Source: Rhizobium binae (GTDB lineage Bacteria; Pseudomonadota; Alphaproteobacteria; Rhizobiales; Rhizobiaceae). Taken from it: a stretch of 64,000 bases of DNA. The stretch covers positions 155,476 through 219,475 of the forward strand of contig NZ_CP071611.1 of NCBI RefSeq assembly GCF_017357225.1, written 5' to 3'. The notes under the pieces are model-generated. The model was not told where the DNA came from. It saw nothing but the letters and a program-made list of their open reading frames with translations, and made no database searches. Of the stretch, positions 18,774-27,187 are shown one piece after another (position 1 is the first letter of the stretch; every line of letters starts with the position of its first letter). Both the position numbers and the translations under genes were made by a program.

Positions 18774-19379
18774 ATGGGTGAAGAAGAGGACGCGTCGCGG
18801 CGGCCGATCGCGAGCCGGTCGTCGTCCTGGGCGATCGCCATGAGCGCGTGGCTGGCGCCCAGCGGTGTGACGCCGAACAGCATTTCGCTCTTCTCGATCC
18901 TGTTTGCCGCCATCGGCGCGGCGCTGATTGTGCTCACAACCCATCCGATCGCGATGATCGGCGCGGCCGTGTCGGTGCAGTTGCGGCTGGTCTGCAACCT
19001 GCTCGACGGAATGGTCGCAATCGAAGGCGGCAAGAAAACCAAGCGCGGGGCGATCTACAATGAATTTCCCGACCGGGTGGCCGACAGCCTGCTGCTCGTC
19101 ACGGCCGGTTATGCCTGCGGCTTTCCCTGGCTCGGCTGGTTGTCCGTGCTGCTTGCCGCACTCACCGCCTATGTCAGGGTCTTCGGAGGATCGGTCGGTC
19201 TTGCTCAGGACTTCAGCGGCATCATGTCCAAGCAGCGCCGCATGGCGGTGCTGACCGCCGGCCTTGTTACCGCCAGCCATTGGTCGCTGATCCTGAGCTC
19301 AGCCATCATCGCGACCGGCAGCCTCGTCACCTGCATCACTCGTACGATAACGCTTTCCCATTCGCTGGAGAGTCTATGA
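18774..19379 (+). CDS. CDP-alcohol phosphatidyltransferase-like membrane protein with variant active-site motif
   Basis: 201-residue protein with about five hydrophobic segments. The CDP-alcohol phosphotransferase motif D-x2-D-G-x2-A-R-x8-G-x3-D-x3-D is recognisable at residues 75-100, with exact spacing, but reads N75, D78, G79, A82, I83, G92, N96, D100: the first and third aspartates are Asn and the Arg is Ile. Canonical members use the four Asp to bind two metals. It overlaps the next gene, a PlsC-like acyltransferase, by 4 bp, and that gene overlaps a CdsA-like gene. E. coli ynbA-ynbB is a comparable pairing. Function is probably transfer of a phospho-alcohol in a side branch of phospholipid metabolism, or a non-catalytic partner. 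Start ATG 18774 is the only reasonable one. Confidence 0.75.
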   Translation: MGEEEDASRRPIASRSSSWAIAMSAWLAPSGVTPNSISLFSILFAAIGAALIVLTTHPIAMIGAAVSVQLRLVCNLLDGMVAIEGGKKTKRGAIYNEFPDRVADSLLLVTAGYACGFPWLGWLSVLLAALTAYVRVFGGSVGLAQDFSGIMSKQRRMAVLTAGLVTASHWSLILSSAIIATGSLVTCITRTITLSHSLESL

Positions 19380-19996
19380 CCGCTCTTGTCCGTCGCCTCC
19401 TTGTGTTGTTCGTCCGCATCATGGTCGGCGCCCGAAGCGAGTGGCAGGGCTGCGCGCCCGACACGCGCCGCCGCATCTATTTCGCCAATCACAACAGCCA
19501 TGTCGATACGGTCGCCGTCATGGCCGCCCTGCCGTACCAGGTGCGGCGGCTGACCCATCCGGTTGCGGCGCGCGACTATTGGGGAACCAGCGCCTTTCGC
19601 CGTTTTATCGCGGAGAAAGGCTTGCGCGCCGTTCTGATCGACCGCAAGCCTCTGCCGGACAGCAACCCGCTCGAGCCGCTCGAGCGTCTGCTCGAGGAAG
19701 GGCGTTCGATCCTGATTTTTCCGGAAGGGACGAGAAGCGCCACCGAAGAGATTGCCCCATTCCGCAGCGGAATCTATCGGCTTGCCTGCCGCTTCCCCGA
19801 TGTCGATCTCGTGCCGATCCATCTCGACAATCTGCAGCGCATCCTGCCGAAGGGAAGCATACTGATCGTGCCGATCACCTGCACGGCGCGGTTCGGCAAG
19901 CCGCTGCGCGTCGAACCGGACGAAGGCAAGGACGCATTCCTGGCCCGTGCCCGCGCCGCGATCATCGAGCTGGCAGACGGAGAGCGCACCGCATGA
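19376..19996 (+). CDS. Lysophospholipid acyltransferase, PlsC-like
   Basis: 206-residue acyltransferase. The HX4D catalytic motif is in FANHNSHVDTVAV (about residues 39-51), and the substrate-binding FPEGTRS motif is near 117-123; together they place it in the 1-acyl-glycerol-3-phosphate acyltransferase family. A short N-terminal hydrophobic segment (ALVRRLLVLFVRIMVG) would anchor it at the inner membrane. Start ATG 19376 overlaps the preceding stop (ATGA) and its own stop overlaps the following start, so the trio is translated as a unit. It would acylate a lysophosphatidate-like acceptor, providing phosphatidate to the CdsA-like enzyme next door. Confidence 0.88.
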   Translation: MTALVRRLLVLFVRIMVGARSEWQGCAPDTRRRIYFANHNSHVDTVAVMAALPYQVRRLTHPVAARDYWGTSAFRRFIAEKGLRAVLIDRKPLPDSNPLEPLERLLEEGRSILIFPEGTRSATEEIAPFRSGIYRLACRFPDVDLVPIHLDNLQRILPKGSILIVPITCTARFGKPLRVEPDEGKDAFLARARAAIIELADGERTA

Positions 19997-20922
19997 CCAG
20001 CCTTTTCTCCGTCGTCCTTGCCGCGATCCTCGGCCTGCTCGCCGTCGCTTCCGCCATCGGTTTCATCCTGCAGCGGCGGGCGACCGAACCCGGCTCCGTC
20101 GCCACCGTCCAGAACCTCAATGCCCGCATCCGCTCCTGGTGGCTCATGGTCGCGATCTTCGGCGGCGCGATCCTGCTCGGGGATACCGCGGTGGTCATCC
20201 TGTTCGGGTTTCTGTCCTTCATGGCGCTCCGCGAATTCTGGACGCTGACGCCATCCCGGCGCGGCGATCACCTAGCTTTGTTCCTGTCCTTCTTCGTCGT
20301 TCTGCCAGTGCAATATGTCCTGCTCGGAACGCTATGGTACGGCCTCTTTTCGATTTTCATTCCGGTCTATGCCTTCCTGATCCTGCCGGCGGTGGCAACG
20401 CTCACGGGCGACGTCAACGAGTTCCTTGCGCGCACCGCCAGGGTGCAATGGGGATTGATGCTGACCGTTTATTCGATCAGCCATGCCCCGGCGCTCCTCA
20501 TGCTGCAGGCCGGCACGCCCTCGGCGCTTCTCCTCGTCTATCTTGTGATCGTGGTGCAGCTCAGCGACGTCTTCCAGTATGTCTGGGGCAAGCTCCTGGG
20601 AAAACACCGCTTCTCACCGAACATCAGCCCCTCGAAAACGCTCGAAGGCCTCATCGGCGGCGGCGCCTCCGCCATCCTCGTCGGAACCTTGCTCTATCGC
20701 CTGACGCCGTTCTCGCCTCTGCAGGCGGCGGCCGTCAGCACGGTCATCGTCGTTGCGGGCTTCTTCGGCGGATTCGTGCTCTCGGCGATCAAACGCGATC
20801 TCAACGCCAAGGACTGGGGCTATGTGATCGAGGGCCATGGCGGCGTGCTCGACCGCCTGGATTCCATCACATTCTCAGCGCCGCTGTTCTTCCATATCGT
20901 CCGCTATTGGTTCACGACCTAG
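19993..20922 (+). CDS. Phosphatidate cytidylyltransferase, CdsA-like
   Basis: 309-residue membrane enzyme with about seven hydrophobic segments. The CdsA signature is complete at the C-terminus: SPSKTLEGLIGGG near residue 210, SAIKRDLNAKDWG near 263-275, and GHGGVLDRLDS near 280-290. It makes CDP-diacylglycerol from phosphatidate and CTP. The N-terminal half (HLAL/SFFVVLPVQYVLLGTLWYG) is typical of the shorter second copies found next to PlsC and CDP-alcohol transferases rather than of the housekeeping CdsA. The start at 19993 overlaps the previous stop by 4 bp. The gene converges with cbpM, 11 bp away. Confidence 0.88.
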   Translation: MTSLFSVVLAAILGLLAVASAIGFILQRRATEPGSVATVQNLNARIRSWWLMVAIFGGAILLGDTAVVILFGFLSFMALREFWTLTPSRRGDHLALFLSFFVVLPVQYVLLGTLWYGLFSIFIPVYAFLILPAVATLTGDVNEFLARTARVQWGLMLTVYSISHAPALLMLQAGTPSALLLVYLVIVVQLSDVFQYVWGKLLGKHRFSPNISPSKTLEGLIGGGASAILVGTLLYRLTPFSPLQAAAVSTVIVVAGFFGGFVLSAIKRDLNAKDWGYVIEGHGGVLDRLDSITFSAPLFFHIVRYWFTT

Positions 20923-20933
20923 GCGCCGTCTAA

Positions 20934-21257
20934 TCAAGACCCATCGATATCCTCCAGGATCTCGAACAGCCGGCGCTGAACATCCCGCTCCTGTCTGCCA
21001 ATCGCTGTCATCAGCCTGGCCATCGTTCCCCGCAGCCCATGCAGCTCGTCCACCAGCTCCATGACGATATCCACGCCGGCTTCGTTGACGCCCATGTTTC
21101 CCATCAGGTCCAGAATGAGCCTTGCGCGGGCGACGTCAGCGTCGCGAAATTGTCGCTGACCGCTCGATGTCTCCGGGATCAGCCAGCCCTGTTCGATCCA
21201 GAAATCGAGTTGGACGACGTCGATTTTCAAGTAAAGACGGAATTCGAGATCATCCAT
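20934..21257 (-). CDS. cbpM: Chaperone modulator CbpM
   Basis: 107-residue CbpM/MerR-like adaptor. The N-terminal part (YLKIDVVQLDFWIEQGWLIP, then RQFRDADVARARLILDL) has the winged-helix-like pattern of the family, followed by a helix MELVDELHGLRGTMARLMTAI. CbpM binds the J domain of CbpA and restrains it. The start ATG 21257 is 2 bp after the cbpA stop, so the pair is one operon. An in-frame upstream codon at 21308 would lie inside cbpA and is less likely. Confidence 0.85.
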   Translation of the reverse strand: MDDLEFRLYLKIDVVQLDFWIEQGWLIPETSSGQRQFRDADVARARLILDLMGNMGVNEAGVDIVMELVDELHGLRGTMARLMTAIGRQERDVQRRLFEILEDIDGS

Positions 21258-21259
21258 GA

Positions 21260-22174
21260 TCAGGCCTCCATGTTCTTTCTCGGATCGTATGGATGTGCGG
21301 CCGCCCATTCCTGCACAAGAGACGTGAGCCGATCGTCAGGGCGATCGGGCAATACGATCTTCAGCGAAACATAGACGTCGCCGTGCCCACCGCCGCGTTT
21401 CGGCACGCCCTTGCCCTTGAGACGCAGGACCTTACCGGTGTTGGAATGCGGCGGCAGCGTCAGGCTGACAGCTCCGGAAGGCGTCGGTGCGCGAACCTTG
21501 CCCCCGAGCACCGCTTCACTGAGCGAAATCGGCAGCTCCAGGCGAATGTCGTCGCCGTCGCGCGTGAAGAAGCGATGCGGGCGCACATGAATTTCGATCA
21601 GCGCATCGCCAGCCGGCCCGCCTCCGATGCCCGGCTCACCCTTGCCGCGCAGCCGCAAGGTCTGGCCGTCGCGGGTTCCCGGTGGAATTTGCACCTCAAG
21701 TGCGGGTCCATCGGGAAGCTTGACTTCGGTTCTGGCGCCGTTGACGGCCTGGAGGAAATCGACCTCCATGGAGAACCGCCGGTCCTGACCATGGCTCCGC
21801 GACCGACCACCGCCGGTGCGGCGCGAAAAGAAGTTAGCAAAAATATCGTCGGCATCGCCGAAATCGGCGAAGCCGGCACTGTTGTGATAGGGATCGTCGG
21901 GGCCGCTTGAGGAGGCATAGTCGCGATAATAGCTGCGCTGGGCCCGCTCGGCGCCCGACATATCGATCTCGCCGCGGTCGAAGCGGCCGCGCTTCTCCTC
22001 ATCGCTCAAAATCTCGTAAGCGGTCGAAATTTCCTTGAACCTGTCCTCGGCGTGTTTGTCGCCGGGGTTCAGGTCGGGGTGAAGTTTCTTGGCGAGCTTG
22101 CGGAACGCGCTCTGAATATCCTTCTGCGTCGCGTCCCGCTTCACGCCCAGAAGCTCATAGGGATCCTGGCTCAT
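21260..22174 (-). CDS. cbpA: DnaJ-family co-chaperone CbpA (curved DNA-binding protein type)
   Basis: 304-residue class II J-protein. The J domain is at residues 4-68 with the HPD motif at 32-34; then a Gly/Ser/Arg-rich linker (SSSGPDDPYHNSAGF... DRRTGGGRSRSH) without a zinc finger, and the C-terminal beta-sandwich domains (EVQIPPGTRDGQTLRLRGKG, TLPPHSNTGKVLRLKGKGVP). It would stimulate DnaK ATPase and may bind DNA. ATG 22174 has CCGGAGA upstream. The downstream cbpM supports the CbpA rather than DnaJ assignment. Confidence 0.9.
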   Translation of the reverse strand: MSQDPYELLGVKRDATQKDIQSAFRKLAKKLHPDLNPGDKHAEDRFKEISTAYEILSDEEKRGRFDRGEIDMSGAERAQRSYYRDYASSSGPDDPYHNSAGFADFGDADDIFANFFSRRTGGGRSRSHGQDRRFSMEVDFLQAVNGARTEVKLPDGPALEVQIPPGTRDGQTLRLRGKGEPGIGGGPAGDALIEIHVRPHRFFTRDGDDIRLELPISLSEAVLGGKVRAPTPSGAVSLTLPPHSNTGKVLRLKGKGVPKRGGGHGDVYVSLKIVLPDRPDDRLTSLVQEWAAAHPYDPRKNMEA

Positions 22175-22307
22175 GCATATCTCCGGTCGGGCAGTGAATA
22201 CTGCTGGTTGGGCTGGGATTGATATAGGTTGCCCGGCCGCCGGAGGGGAGGGGGCGGGCAAACGTCAAAAAGCCCGTCGTGCCATGATAGGCGGAGGCTC
22301 GCCAGGA

Positions 22308-22775
22308 TCAGAGCGAAGCGACGCCTTCTGTTTGAGCCGCCGAGGCTTCACCGGCATGATCGAGGCGTCGGTCGATGAGAACCGAGCACCCGGCATGACG
22401 TACGACCTTCCCGACGATCGAGGAGAAAACATAGTCGGTGATATCGGGCACGTGGGATGACAGCAGGATGAGATCGGCCGCTCTCTCCCTTGCGGCTGAC
22501 ACGAGTAGCGACGCAGCAACGCCGACGCGCACCTCGATCACCGCCGGGACGTCAAGCTCCTTGCACAGTGCCGCAAGTTTCCGTTCAGCGTCGATAATGG
22601 CAGCCGTCTCGAATTCTTCGGGGATGTCGGTCAGGTGGCGATGCGGAATATTCTCGATGACGTGCATGACGACGATCGTTCCGCCTTCGTCCCCCAGCGC
22701 CGCAGCCCGGCGCAATAGACGGTTAGCTGTCTGTCTCGAGCCCATGCCGATGCAGCAGATTATCGTGCGATACAT
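22308..22775 (-). CDS. Universal stress protein, UspA-like
   Basis: 155-residue single Usp domain. The opening MYRTIICCIGMGSRQTANRLLRRAA and VVMHVIE strand are typical, and VVRHAGCSVLIDRR is the conserved last strand. The ATP-binding G-x2-G-x9-G-S/T motif is not present (SSHVPDITDYVFSSIVGKVV instead), so it belongs to the non-nucleotide-binding UspA type. The start at 22775 was chosen because a longer frame to 23126 reads non-homologous sequence. An FNR/FixK-like box lies 64 bp upstream (22839-22852), suggesting induction at low oxygen, as is usual for rhizobial Usp genes. Role: stress survival; molecular target unknown. Confidence 0.85.
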   Translation of the reverse strand: MYRTIICCIGMGSRQTANRLLRRAAALGDEGGTIVVMHVIENIPHRHLTDIPEEFETAAIIDAERKLAALCKELDVPAVIEVRVGVAASLLVSAARERAADLILLSSHVPDITDYVFSSIVGKVVRHAGCSVLIDRRLDHAGEASAAQTEGVASL

Positions 22776-22838
22776 TGAGATCAATATCCTCGAATGCGAG
22801 TCATTGCCGTCATCATAGCGCGATCGACAGCGCCAGCT

Positions 22839-22852
22839 TTGACTAAAGTCAA
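22839..22852 (-). promoter_or_regulatory. FNR/FixK-type anaerobox upstream of the Usp gene
   Basis: The sequence TTGACTAAAGTCAA is an exact match to the rhizobial FixK/FnrN consensus TTGA(T/C)-N4-(G/A)TCAA. Its centre would put an activated (-41.5) start near 22804, leaving a leader of about 29 nt to the Usp ATG. The match and position are seen; regulation is inferred. Confidence 0.55.
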
Positions 22853-23035
22853 GCCGGGCTGCCGCCATGTGGTTGCTATCGCCGTCTAGAGACGGGGCTC
22901 CAGTCGCATTGTCGCCCGATTCGACGGCAGCGGCGTAAGGGCCTCCGGCGCAATGGTGATGCCATAGCTCATCGCCGCTGCCGGCGGCCGTTTCAATACG
23001 CCGGCAGTTGGCATGCGGCCGGTCCGAAGCCGCGC

Positions 23036-23860
23036 CTATATCTTTGCGAAGTCCTCGACCTGCGCCCGGATCGCGACCTCGGTCGGCAACCGCTCCATCG
23101 AACTTGCGCCATAGAAACCGTTGCAACCCTTGCAGCGGGCGAGCACGTAGGCCGCATCCGCGGGCATGGCAATCGGGCCTCCGTGGCAGAGGACGATGAC
23201 GTCGTCGCGCACCGAGCGCGCTGCATCAGCCCATTCATTGACCTTCTCCACGCATCCGTCCAGCGTCAGCGCCGTTTCGGCGCCGATCGCGCCGCCAGTG
23301 GTCAGGCCGAGATGGCAGACCACGATATCGGCACCGGCTTTGGTCATGGCAATCGCGTCACCACTGCTGAAGACGTACGGGGTGGTCAGCATGTCCTTGG
23401 CGTGGGCGCGGGCGATGATGTCGATCTCGAGATCGAAGCCCATGCCGGTTTCTTCGAGATTGGCGCGGAAGGTGCCGTCTATCAGCCCGACGGTGGGGAA
23501 ATTCTGGATGCCGGCAAAGCCCATCGCCTTCAACTCATCGAGGAAGTGGTCGGGCAGTATGAAGGGATCGGTGCCGTTGACGCCGGCAAGCACCGGCGTG
23601 TGGCGCACGACGGGCAGAACCTCGCGGCCCATCTCCCTGACGATCTCATTGGCATTGCCATAGGCGAGCAGACCGGCCAGCGAGCCCCGCCCGGCCATCC
23701 GGTAACGGCCGGAATTGTAGATCACGATCAGGTCGATGCCGCCGGCCTCCTCGCTCTTGGCGGAAAGGCCAGTGCCGGCGCCGCCGCCGATGATTGGCCG
23801 GCCCTCGGCGATCTTGCGACGAAGCTTGTTCAGGATGTCGTTTCTGTCGATGCGGGTCAA
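23036..23860 (-). CDS. TIM-barrel phosphoenolpyruvate-hydrolase-family protein
   Basis: 274-residue protein of the PEP_hydrolase/TIM-barrel family (PF09370 type). Conserved parts are [37 protein letters not shown] near residues 16-52, [22 protein letters not shown], and [16 protein letters not shown]; the C-terminus has [18 protein letters not shown] prefer TTG 23860 (reads [10 protein letters not shown]) because AGGAG lies 6 bp upstream; an ATG at 23878 overlaps the previous stop. It follows a Tm-1-like gene by 10 bp. The two families are repeatedly found as neighbours, sometimes fused; their reaction is not established to my knowledge. Confidence 0.8.
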   Translation of the reverse strand: MTRIDRNDILNKLRRKIAEGRPIIGGGAGTGLSAKSEEAGGIDLIVIYNSGRYRMAGRGSLAGLLAYGNANEIVREMGREVLPVVRHTPVLAGVNGTDPFILPDHFLDELKAMGFAGIQNFPTVGLIDGTFRANLEETGMGFDLEIDIIARAHAKDMLTTPYVFSSGDAIAMTKAGADIVVCHLGLTTGGAIGAETALTLDGCVEKVNEWADAARSVRDDVIVLCHGGPIAMPADAAYVLARCKGCNGFYGASSMERLPTEVAIRAQVEDFAKI

Positions 23861-23870
23861 AGCTCTCTCC

Positions 23871-25067
23871 TCAGGCATGGATCTCATGGAAATTGGCGAC
23901 GAGTGCTGCGGCGAATTCCGGGCTGTTGATATGGGCGTCGATCTCGACGAGACGCCTGTTTTCCGCATCGCGCCAGCCGGCGCGGATGGCCGAAAACAGC
24001 GCCGCGTCGGCGTCCGGATCGTGGAAGGGCTGGCCGGCGGCATCGATCGCAGAAACGCCTTGCAGCGGCAGCAGGAAGCGGACCGGCCCCTGCATTCGGT
24101 TGAGCCGGTCGACGATGAAGGCGCCGATCCTGCTGTTCTCTTCCGGCGTGGTTCGCATCAGTGTCACCTGCGCGTTATGGACATGCAGCTTGCGATCGCG
24201 GAAAGGCGCCGGCACGGTTTCGCGCGCGCCGAAATTCACCATATCGACAGCGCCGACCGAGCCGACATAGGGCAGGCGGGTGCGGATGATCGCGCCGAAG
24301 CGATCCGTGGTCGCCGGAAAGACGCCGCCGACGAGGAGATCCGGAACCTCCGTCGTCGTCACATCGATCACGCCCTGCAGCAGACCGGAATCGGCAAGTT
24401 TCTCCATCGACTGGCCACCGACGCCGGTCGCGTGGAAGACGTAGATTTCGTGCGTTTCGCCGAGCATCTCACGGATCTGCGTGACGCAGGGGGTGGTAAC
24501 GCCGAACATGGTCATGCCGATGCCCGGCCGATCATTGCTCGAGGTGGGGATGGGATTGCGGGCCATGCCGGCCGCCGCGTTCGCCGCATTGCCGATCACC
24601 CGGCGCGAAATCGCGTTCAGCCCGGCGACATCGACGACCGAATACATCATGGTGAGATCGTTCGGCCCGACATAGGGCGCGACATTGCCGGAGGCAACCG
24701 TCGAGACCATCAGTTTCGGCAGGCCGACGGGAAGTGCGCGCATCGCCTCCGTGACGAGCGCGGTATTGCCGGTACCGCCGAGACCGAGAATGGCGCCGAT
24801 GTCGCCGCGCGATGTCAGGAATGCCGTCAGCGCCTTGGCCATGGCCGAAACGGCCGCTCCCCGATCGGTCTGCCCCAGCACGGCCGCCGCGCCCCCGGGA
24901 TGGAATTCGGCCACTTCCCGCGCCCGGATATCGGCGCCGGCGCTATCCCCGAGCGTTCCGACATCGACCAGAATGGTATCGGCGCCGGCTAAAACAACCA
25001 CCTCCTTGGCGTAATTCAGTTCCGCACTCTTGGTGTCGCAGGTGCCGACGATATAGACCTTTCCCAT
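23871..25067 (-). CDS. Tm-1-like ATP-binding (UPF0261) protein
   Basis: 398-residue member of the UPF0261 family, whose plant relative Tm-1 is an ATP-binding inhibitor of tobamovirus replication. Characteristic segments: [18 protein letters not shown] at the N-terminus, [32 protein letters not shown] near 98-128, and [18 protein letters not shown] near 205. ATG 25067 has GAGGAGG upstream. Bacterial members have no proven activity; pairing with the TIM-barrel protein suggests one complex or consecutive reactions. Divergent from a GntR regulator, so probably under its control. Confidence 0.85.
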   Translation of the reverse strand: MGKVYIVGTCDTKSAELNYAKEVVVLAGADTILVDVGTLGDSAGADIRAREVAEFHPGGAAAVLGQTDRGAAVSAMAKALTAFLTSRGDIGAILGLGGTGNTALVTEAMRALPVGLPKLMVSTVASGNVAPYVGPNDLTMMYSVVDVAGLNAISRRVIGNAANAAAGMARNPIPTSSNDRPGIGMTMFGVTTPCVTQIREMLGETHEIYVFHATGVGGQSMEKLADSGLLQGVIDVTTTEVPDLLVGGVFPATTDRFGAIIRTRLPYVGSVGAVDMVNFGARETVPAPFRDRKLHVHNAQVTLMRTTPEENSRIGAFIVDRLNRMQGPVRFLLPLQGVSAIDAAGQPFHDPDADAALFSAIRAGWRDAENRRLVEIDAHINSPEFAAALVANFHEIHA

Positions 25068-25133
25068 TGTGTTTCCTCCTCTTTTCCAACTTTCCCTGTG
25101 AGCTTTCGACAAAATTCCTGTTTTTGTATTTTT

Positions 25134-25163
25134 CATATTGTATATTCTTTCGCATATTGCATA
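25134..25163. promoter_or_regulatory. Direct repeats in the divergent GntR/Tm-1-like promoter region
   Basis: Two near-identical 11-mers, CATATTGTATA (25134-25144) and CATATTGCATA (25153-25163), start 19 bp apart in an AT-rich stretch of an otherwise GC-rich window. They lie between the Tm-1-like start (25067) and the GntR start (25198). They could be operator half-sites for the GntR/FCD protein, with the AT-rich core also serving as -10 regions. Inferred from position and repetition. Confidence 0.45.
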
Positions 25164-25197
25164 CTTAAATTAGCAACGCCAGACGGAATTGAAAACC

Positions 25198-25851
25198 ATG
25201 AACGCACCGCGCCACCTCACCCTTCGCGAGCGGATCTACGAGGAAATCGTTCGCCTGATCGTCTCGGGCGAGCTGCCGAGCGGCGTCTCGATCGACGAAA
25301 AAGAACTGACGGAGCGCCTGCAGGTCAGCCGCACGCCATTCCGCGAGGCGATCGGCACGCTCGCCAAGGAAGGGCTGATCGAGATCAAGCCCTATCGCGG
25401 CTTCTTCGTGCGCAGCTTCACGCCGAAAGAGATCGACGACCTCTATAATTTGCGCAAGACGCTCGAATGCTTCGCCGTCGAACTCGCCGTTCCTGAGATG
25501 AGCGATCGGCATATCGCAAACTTTGAGCGTATCCTGGATGAGGCAGTGGCCGCATTGCGCCGTGGCGACATGGAAACCTACGGCATTCGCGACAAGGAAT
25601 TTCACGAGACCATCGCCGAGCTTTCGGGGAGCGCGCCGCTGATCGAAACGCTGGCGCGGCTCGCACTGCAGATTCAGATCTGTCGCTCGATCGCCAATGA
25701 GAGCCGTGATCTGGCCGAAAGGGCGGCTGAGGAGCGCGATCAGATCCTGCAGGCTTTCAGCGCGCGGGACATTCCCCGCGCCAAGGCGCTGATGCACGCG
25801 CATATCAGCGATGTCCAGCAGGCCGTCATGGCGCGCTTTCAGAAGGGTTAG
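25198..25851 (+). CDS. GntR-family transcriptional regulator (FCD/FadR subgroup)
   Basis: 217-residue regulator. The N-terminal winged helix spans about residues 8-70 (LRERIYEEIVRLIVSGELPSG, then LTERLQVSRTPFREAIGTLAKEGLIEI), and the C-terminal FCD all-helical ligand domain from about 75 contains the metal/ligand residues in LRKTLECFAVELA, DKEFHETIAELSG and HAHISDVQ. FCD regulators usually sense organic acids or sugar acids. A TTG at 25189 is also possible. It sits between the divergent Tm-1-like/TIM-barrel pair and the ABC/Gfo-Idh/cupin operon, so it probably controls both. Confidence 0.9.
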   Translation: MNAPRHLTLRERIYEEIVRLIVSGELPSGVSIDEKELTERLQVSRTPFREAIGTLAKEGLIEIKPYRGFFVRSFTPKEIDDLYNLRKTLECFAVELAVPEMSDRHIANFERILDEAVAALRRGDMETYGIRDKEFHETIAELSGSAPLIETLARLALQIQICRSIANESRDLAERAAEERDQILQAFSARDIPRAKALMHAHISDVQQAVMARFQKG

Positions 25852-25930
25852 CCGAAAGACATGAAGGAGAGGGAGGTCTCCTTCAGCAACCTAAAAACAT
25901 GGGCCATGGAGCGGCCCGGAGGAGGGAACA

Positions 25931-27187
25931 ATGCTGAAATTTCTTGCCCGCAGCACCGCACTGGCGGCGATGATCGCCGCAAGCTCGCTGGCCGCACATG
26001 CCGAAACCCTGAAAATGTGGGGGCCGGAGCAGATCACCGAGCCGCTGGTCGCGCAGCTCTGGAACGGCATCAAGGCCGATTTCGAAAAGGCCAATCCCGG
26101 TGTGACCGTCGAATTCATGCCGCCGACCGGCACTATCAGCAACGGCGCCGTGCAGGCCGCCATCCAGTCGGATGCTGGACCCGATGTGATACTCACCAAC
26201 TCGGGCATCGGCCGCATCAGCGTCGTCAAAAATGCCAAGCAGGCGATCCCGCTCACCGAGCAATATGAAAAACGCGGCTGGAAGGACAAGATCTATCCCT
26301 GGCTCTACACCGAACTGAAGGGCCAGTTCGGCGGCGAGATCTATGAGGTTCCCGATGGGCTAGATGCGCTGGGCATCTGGTACCACAAGGACATTTTCGC
26401 GCAGGCCGGCTGGAAGATCCCAGCCACCTGGAGCGAATTTGAAGCGCTGATGAAGTCAATCGAGGAGACTGGCCTGCAGCCGATCGCCATCGGCCCGCGC
26501 ACATCAGGCAGCGCCGGTCATCTCTTCGGCAACCTGCTGCAGTCGGCGAGCGGCAAGGAGGTGATCGGCAAGGCGCTACGTGGCGAGATTGCCTGGGACG
26601 ACCCGTCCGTCGCTGCCGGCGCCATCCGGCTGCAGAAGCTGGTCGAGGCAGGCGACATCAAGAAGGAAATGGCGGGTCTCGACCTCGACGGCGCCTCGCG
26701 CCTCTGGTTCAATAAGCGCGCCGCCATGTTCGTTGCCGGCCCCTGGTTCACCGCCAATGCCCGCAAGGCCGGCTATGACCTGTCGAATGCCGGTTATGCG
26801 CCGATGCCGTCCGACATCAAGGGCGCGGCGATGCCGACCGGCGGCGTCGGCTGGAGCTGGCTGATCCCTGTCAACTCGAGGCAGCCGGAACTTGCGATGA
26901 AATGGATCGACTTCATGCTGTCGGACGCCGTGATGAAGAAGCGTGCCCAGGATCCGGCAAGCACGATGATCTATCCGCGCGAAATCCCCGGCCTCAAACC
27001 GCCGACCCCGGTGCTGAAGGAGATCTTCGCCGCAGCCGCAGGCGGCGTCGGCTACAATCCGAGCGTCTATCTGCCCGGGCCGGTGCTCGACACCTATTTC
27101 CAGGTCATCCAGGGCCTGATCTCCGGCCAGATCGGTGGTGAGGACGGCATGAAGCAGATCCAGGCGAAGATGGAAGAGGCGAAATAG
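25931..27187 (+). CDS. Carbohydrate ABC transporter substrate-binding protein
   Basis: 418-residue family 1 binding protein. Sec signal peptide at residues 1-24 (FLARSTALAAMIAASSLAAHA then ETLKMWG). ATG 25931 has GGAGGAGGG upstream. Conserved parts include YEVPDGLDALGIWYHKDIFAQAGW and AMFVAGPWFTANARK, both typical of CUT1 sugar-binding proteins. First gene of an operon with two permeases, a Gfo/Idh oxidoreductase and a cupin. The ligand is unknown; the neighbours suggest a sugar or sugar acid that is oxidised after uptake. Confidence 0.9.
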   Translation: MLKFLARSTALAAMIAASSLAAHAETLKMWGPEQITEPLVAQLWNGIKADFEKANPGVTVEFMPPTGTISNGAVQAAIQSDAGPDVILTNSGIGRISVVKNAKQAIPLTEQYEKRGWKDKIYPWLYTELKGQFGGEIYEVPDGLDALGIWYHKDIFAQAGWKIPATWSEFEALMKSIEETGLQPIAIGPRTSGSAGHLFGNLLQSASGKEVIGKALRGEIAWDDPSVAAGAIRLQKLVEAGDIKKEMAGLDLDGASRLWFNKRAAMFVAGPWFTANARKAGYDLSNAGYAPMPSDIKGAAMPTGGVGWSWLIPVNSRQPELAMKWIDFMLSDAVMKKRAQDPASTMIYPREIPGLKPPTPVLKEIFAAAAGGVGYNPSVYLPGPVLDTYFQVIQGLISGQIGGEDGMKQIQAKMEEAK

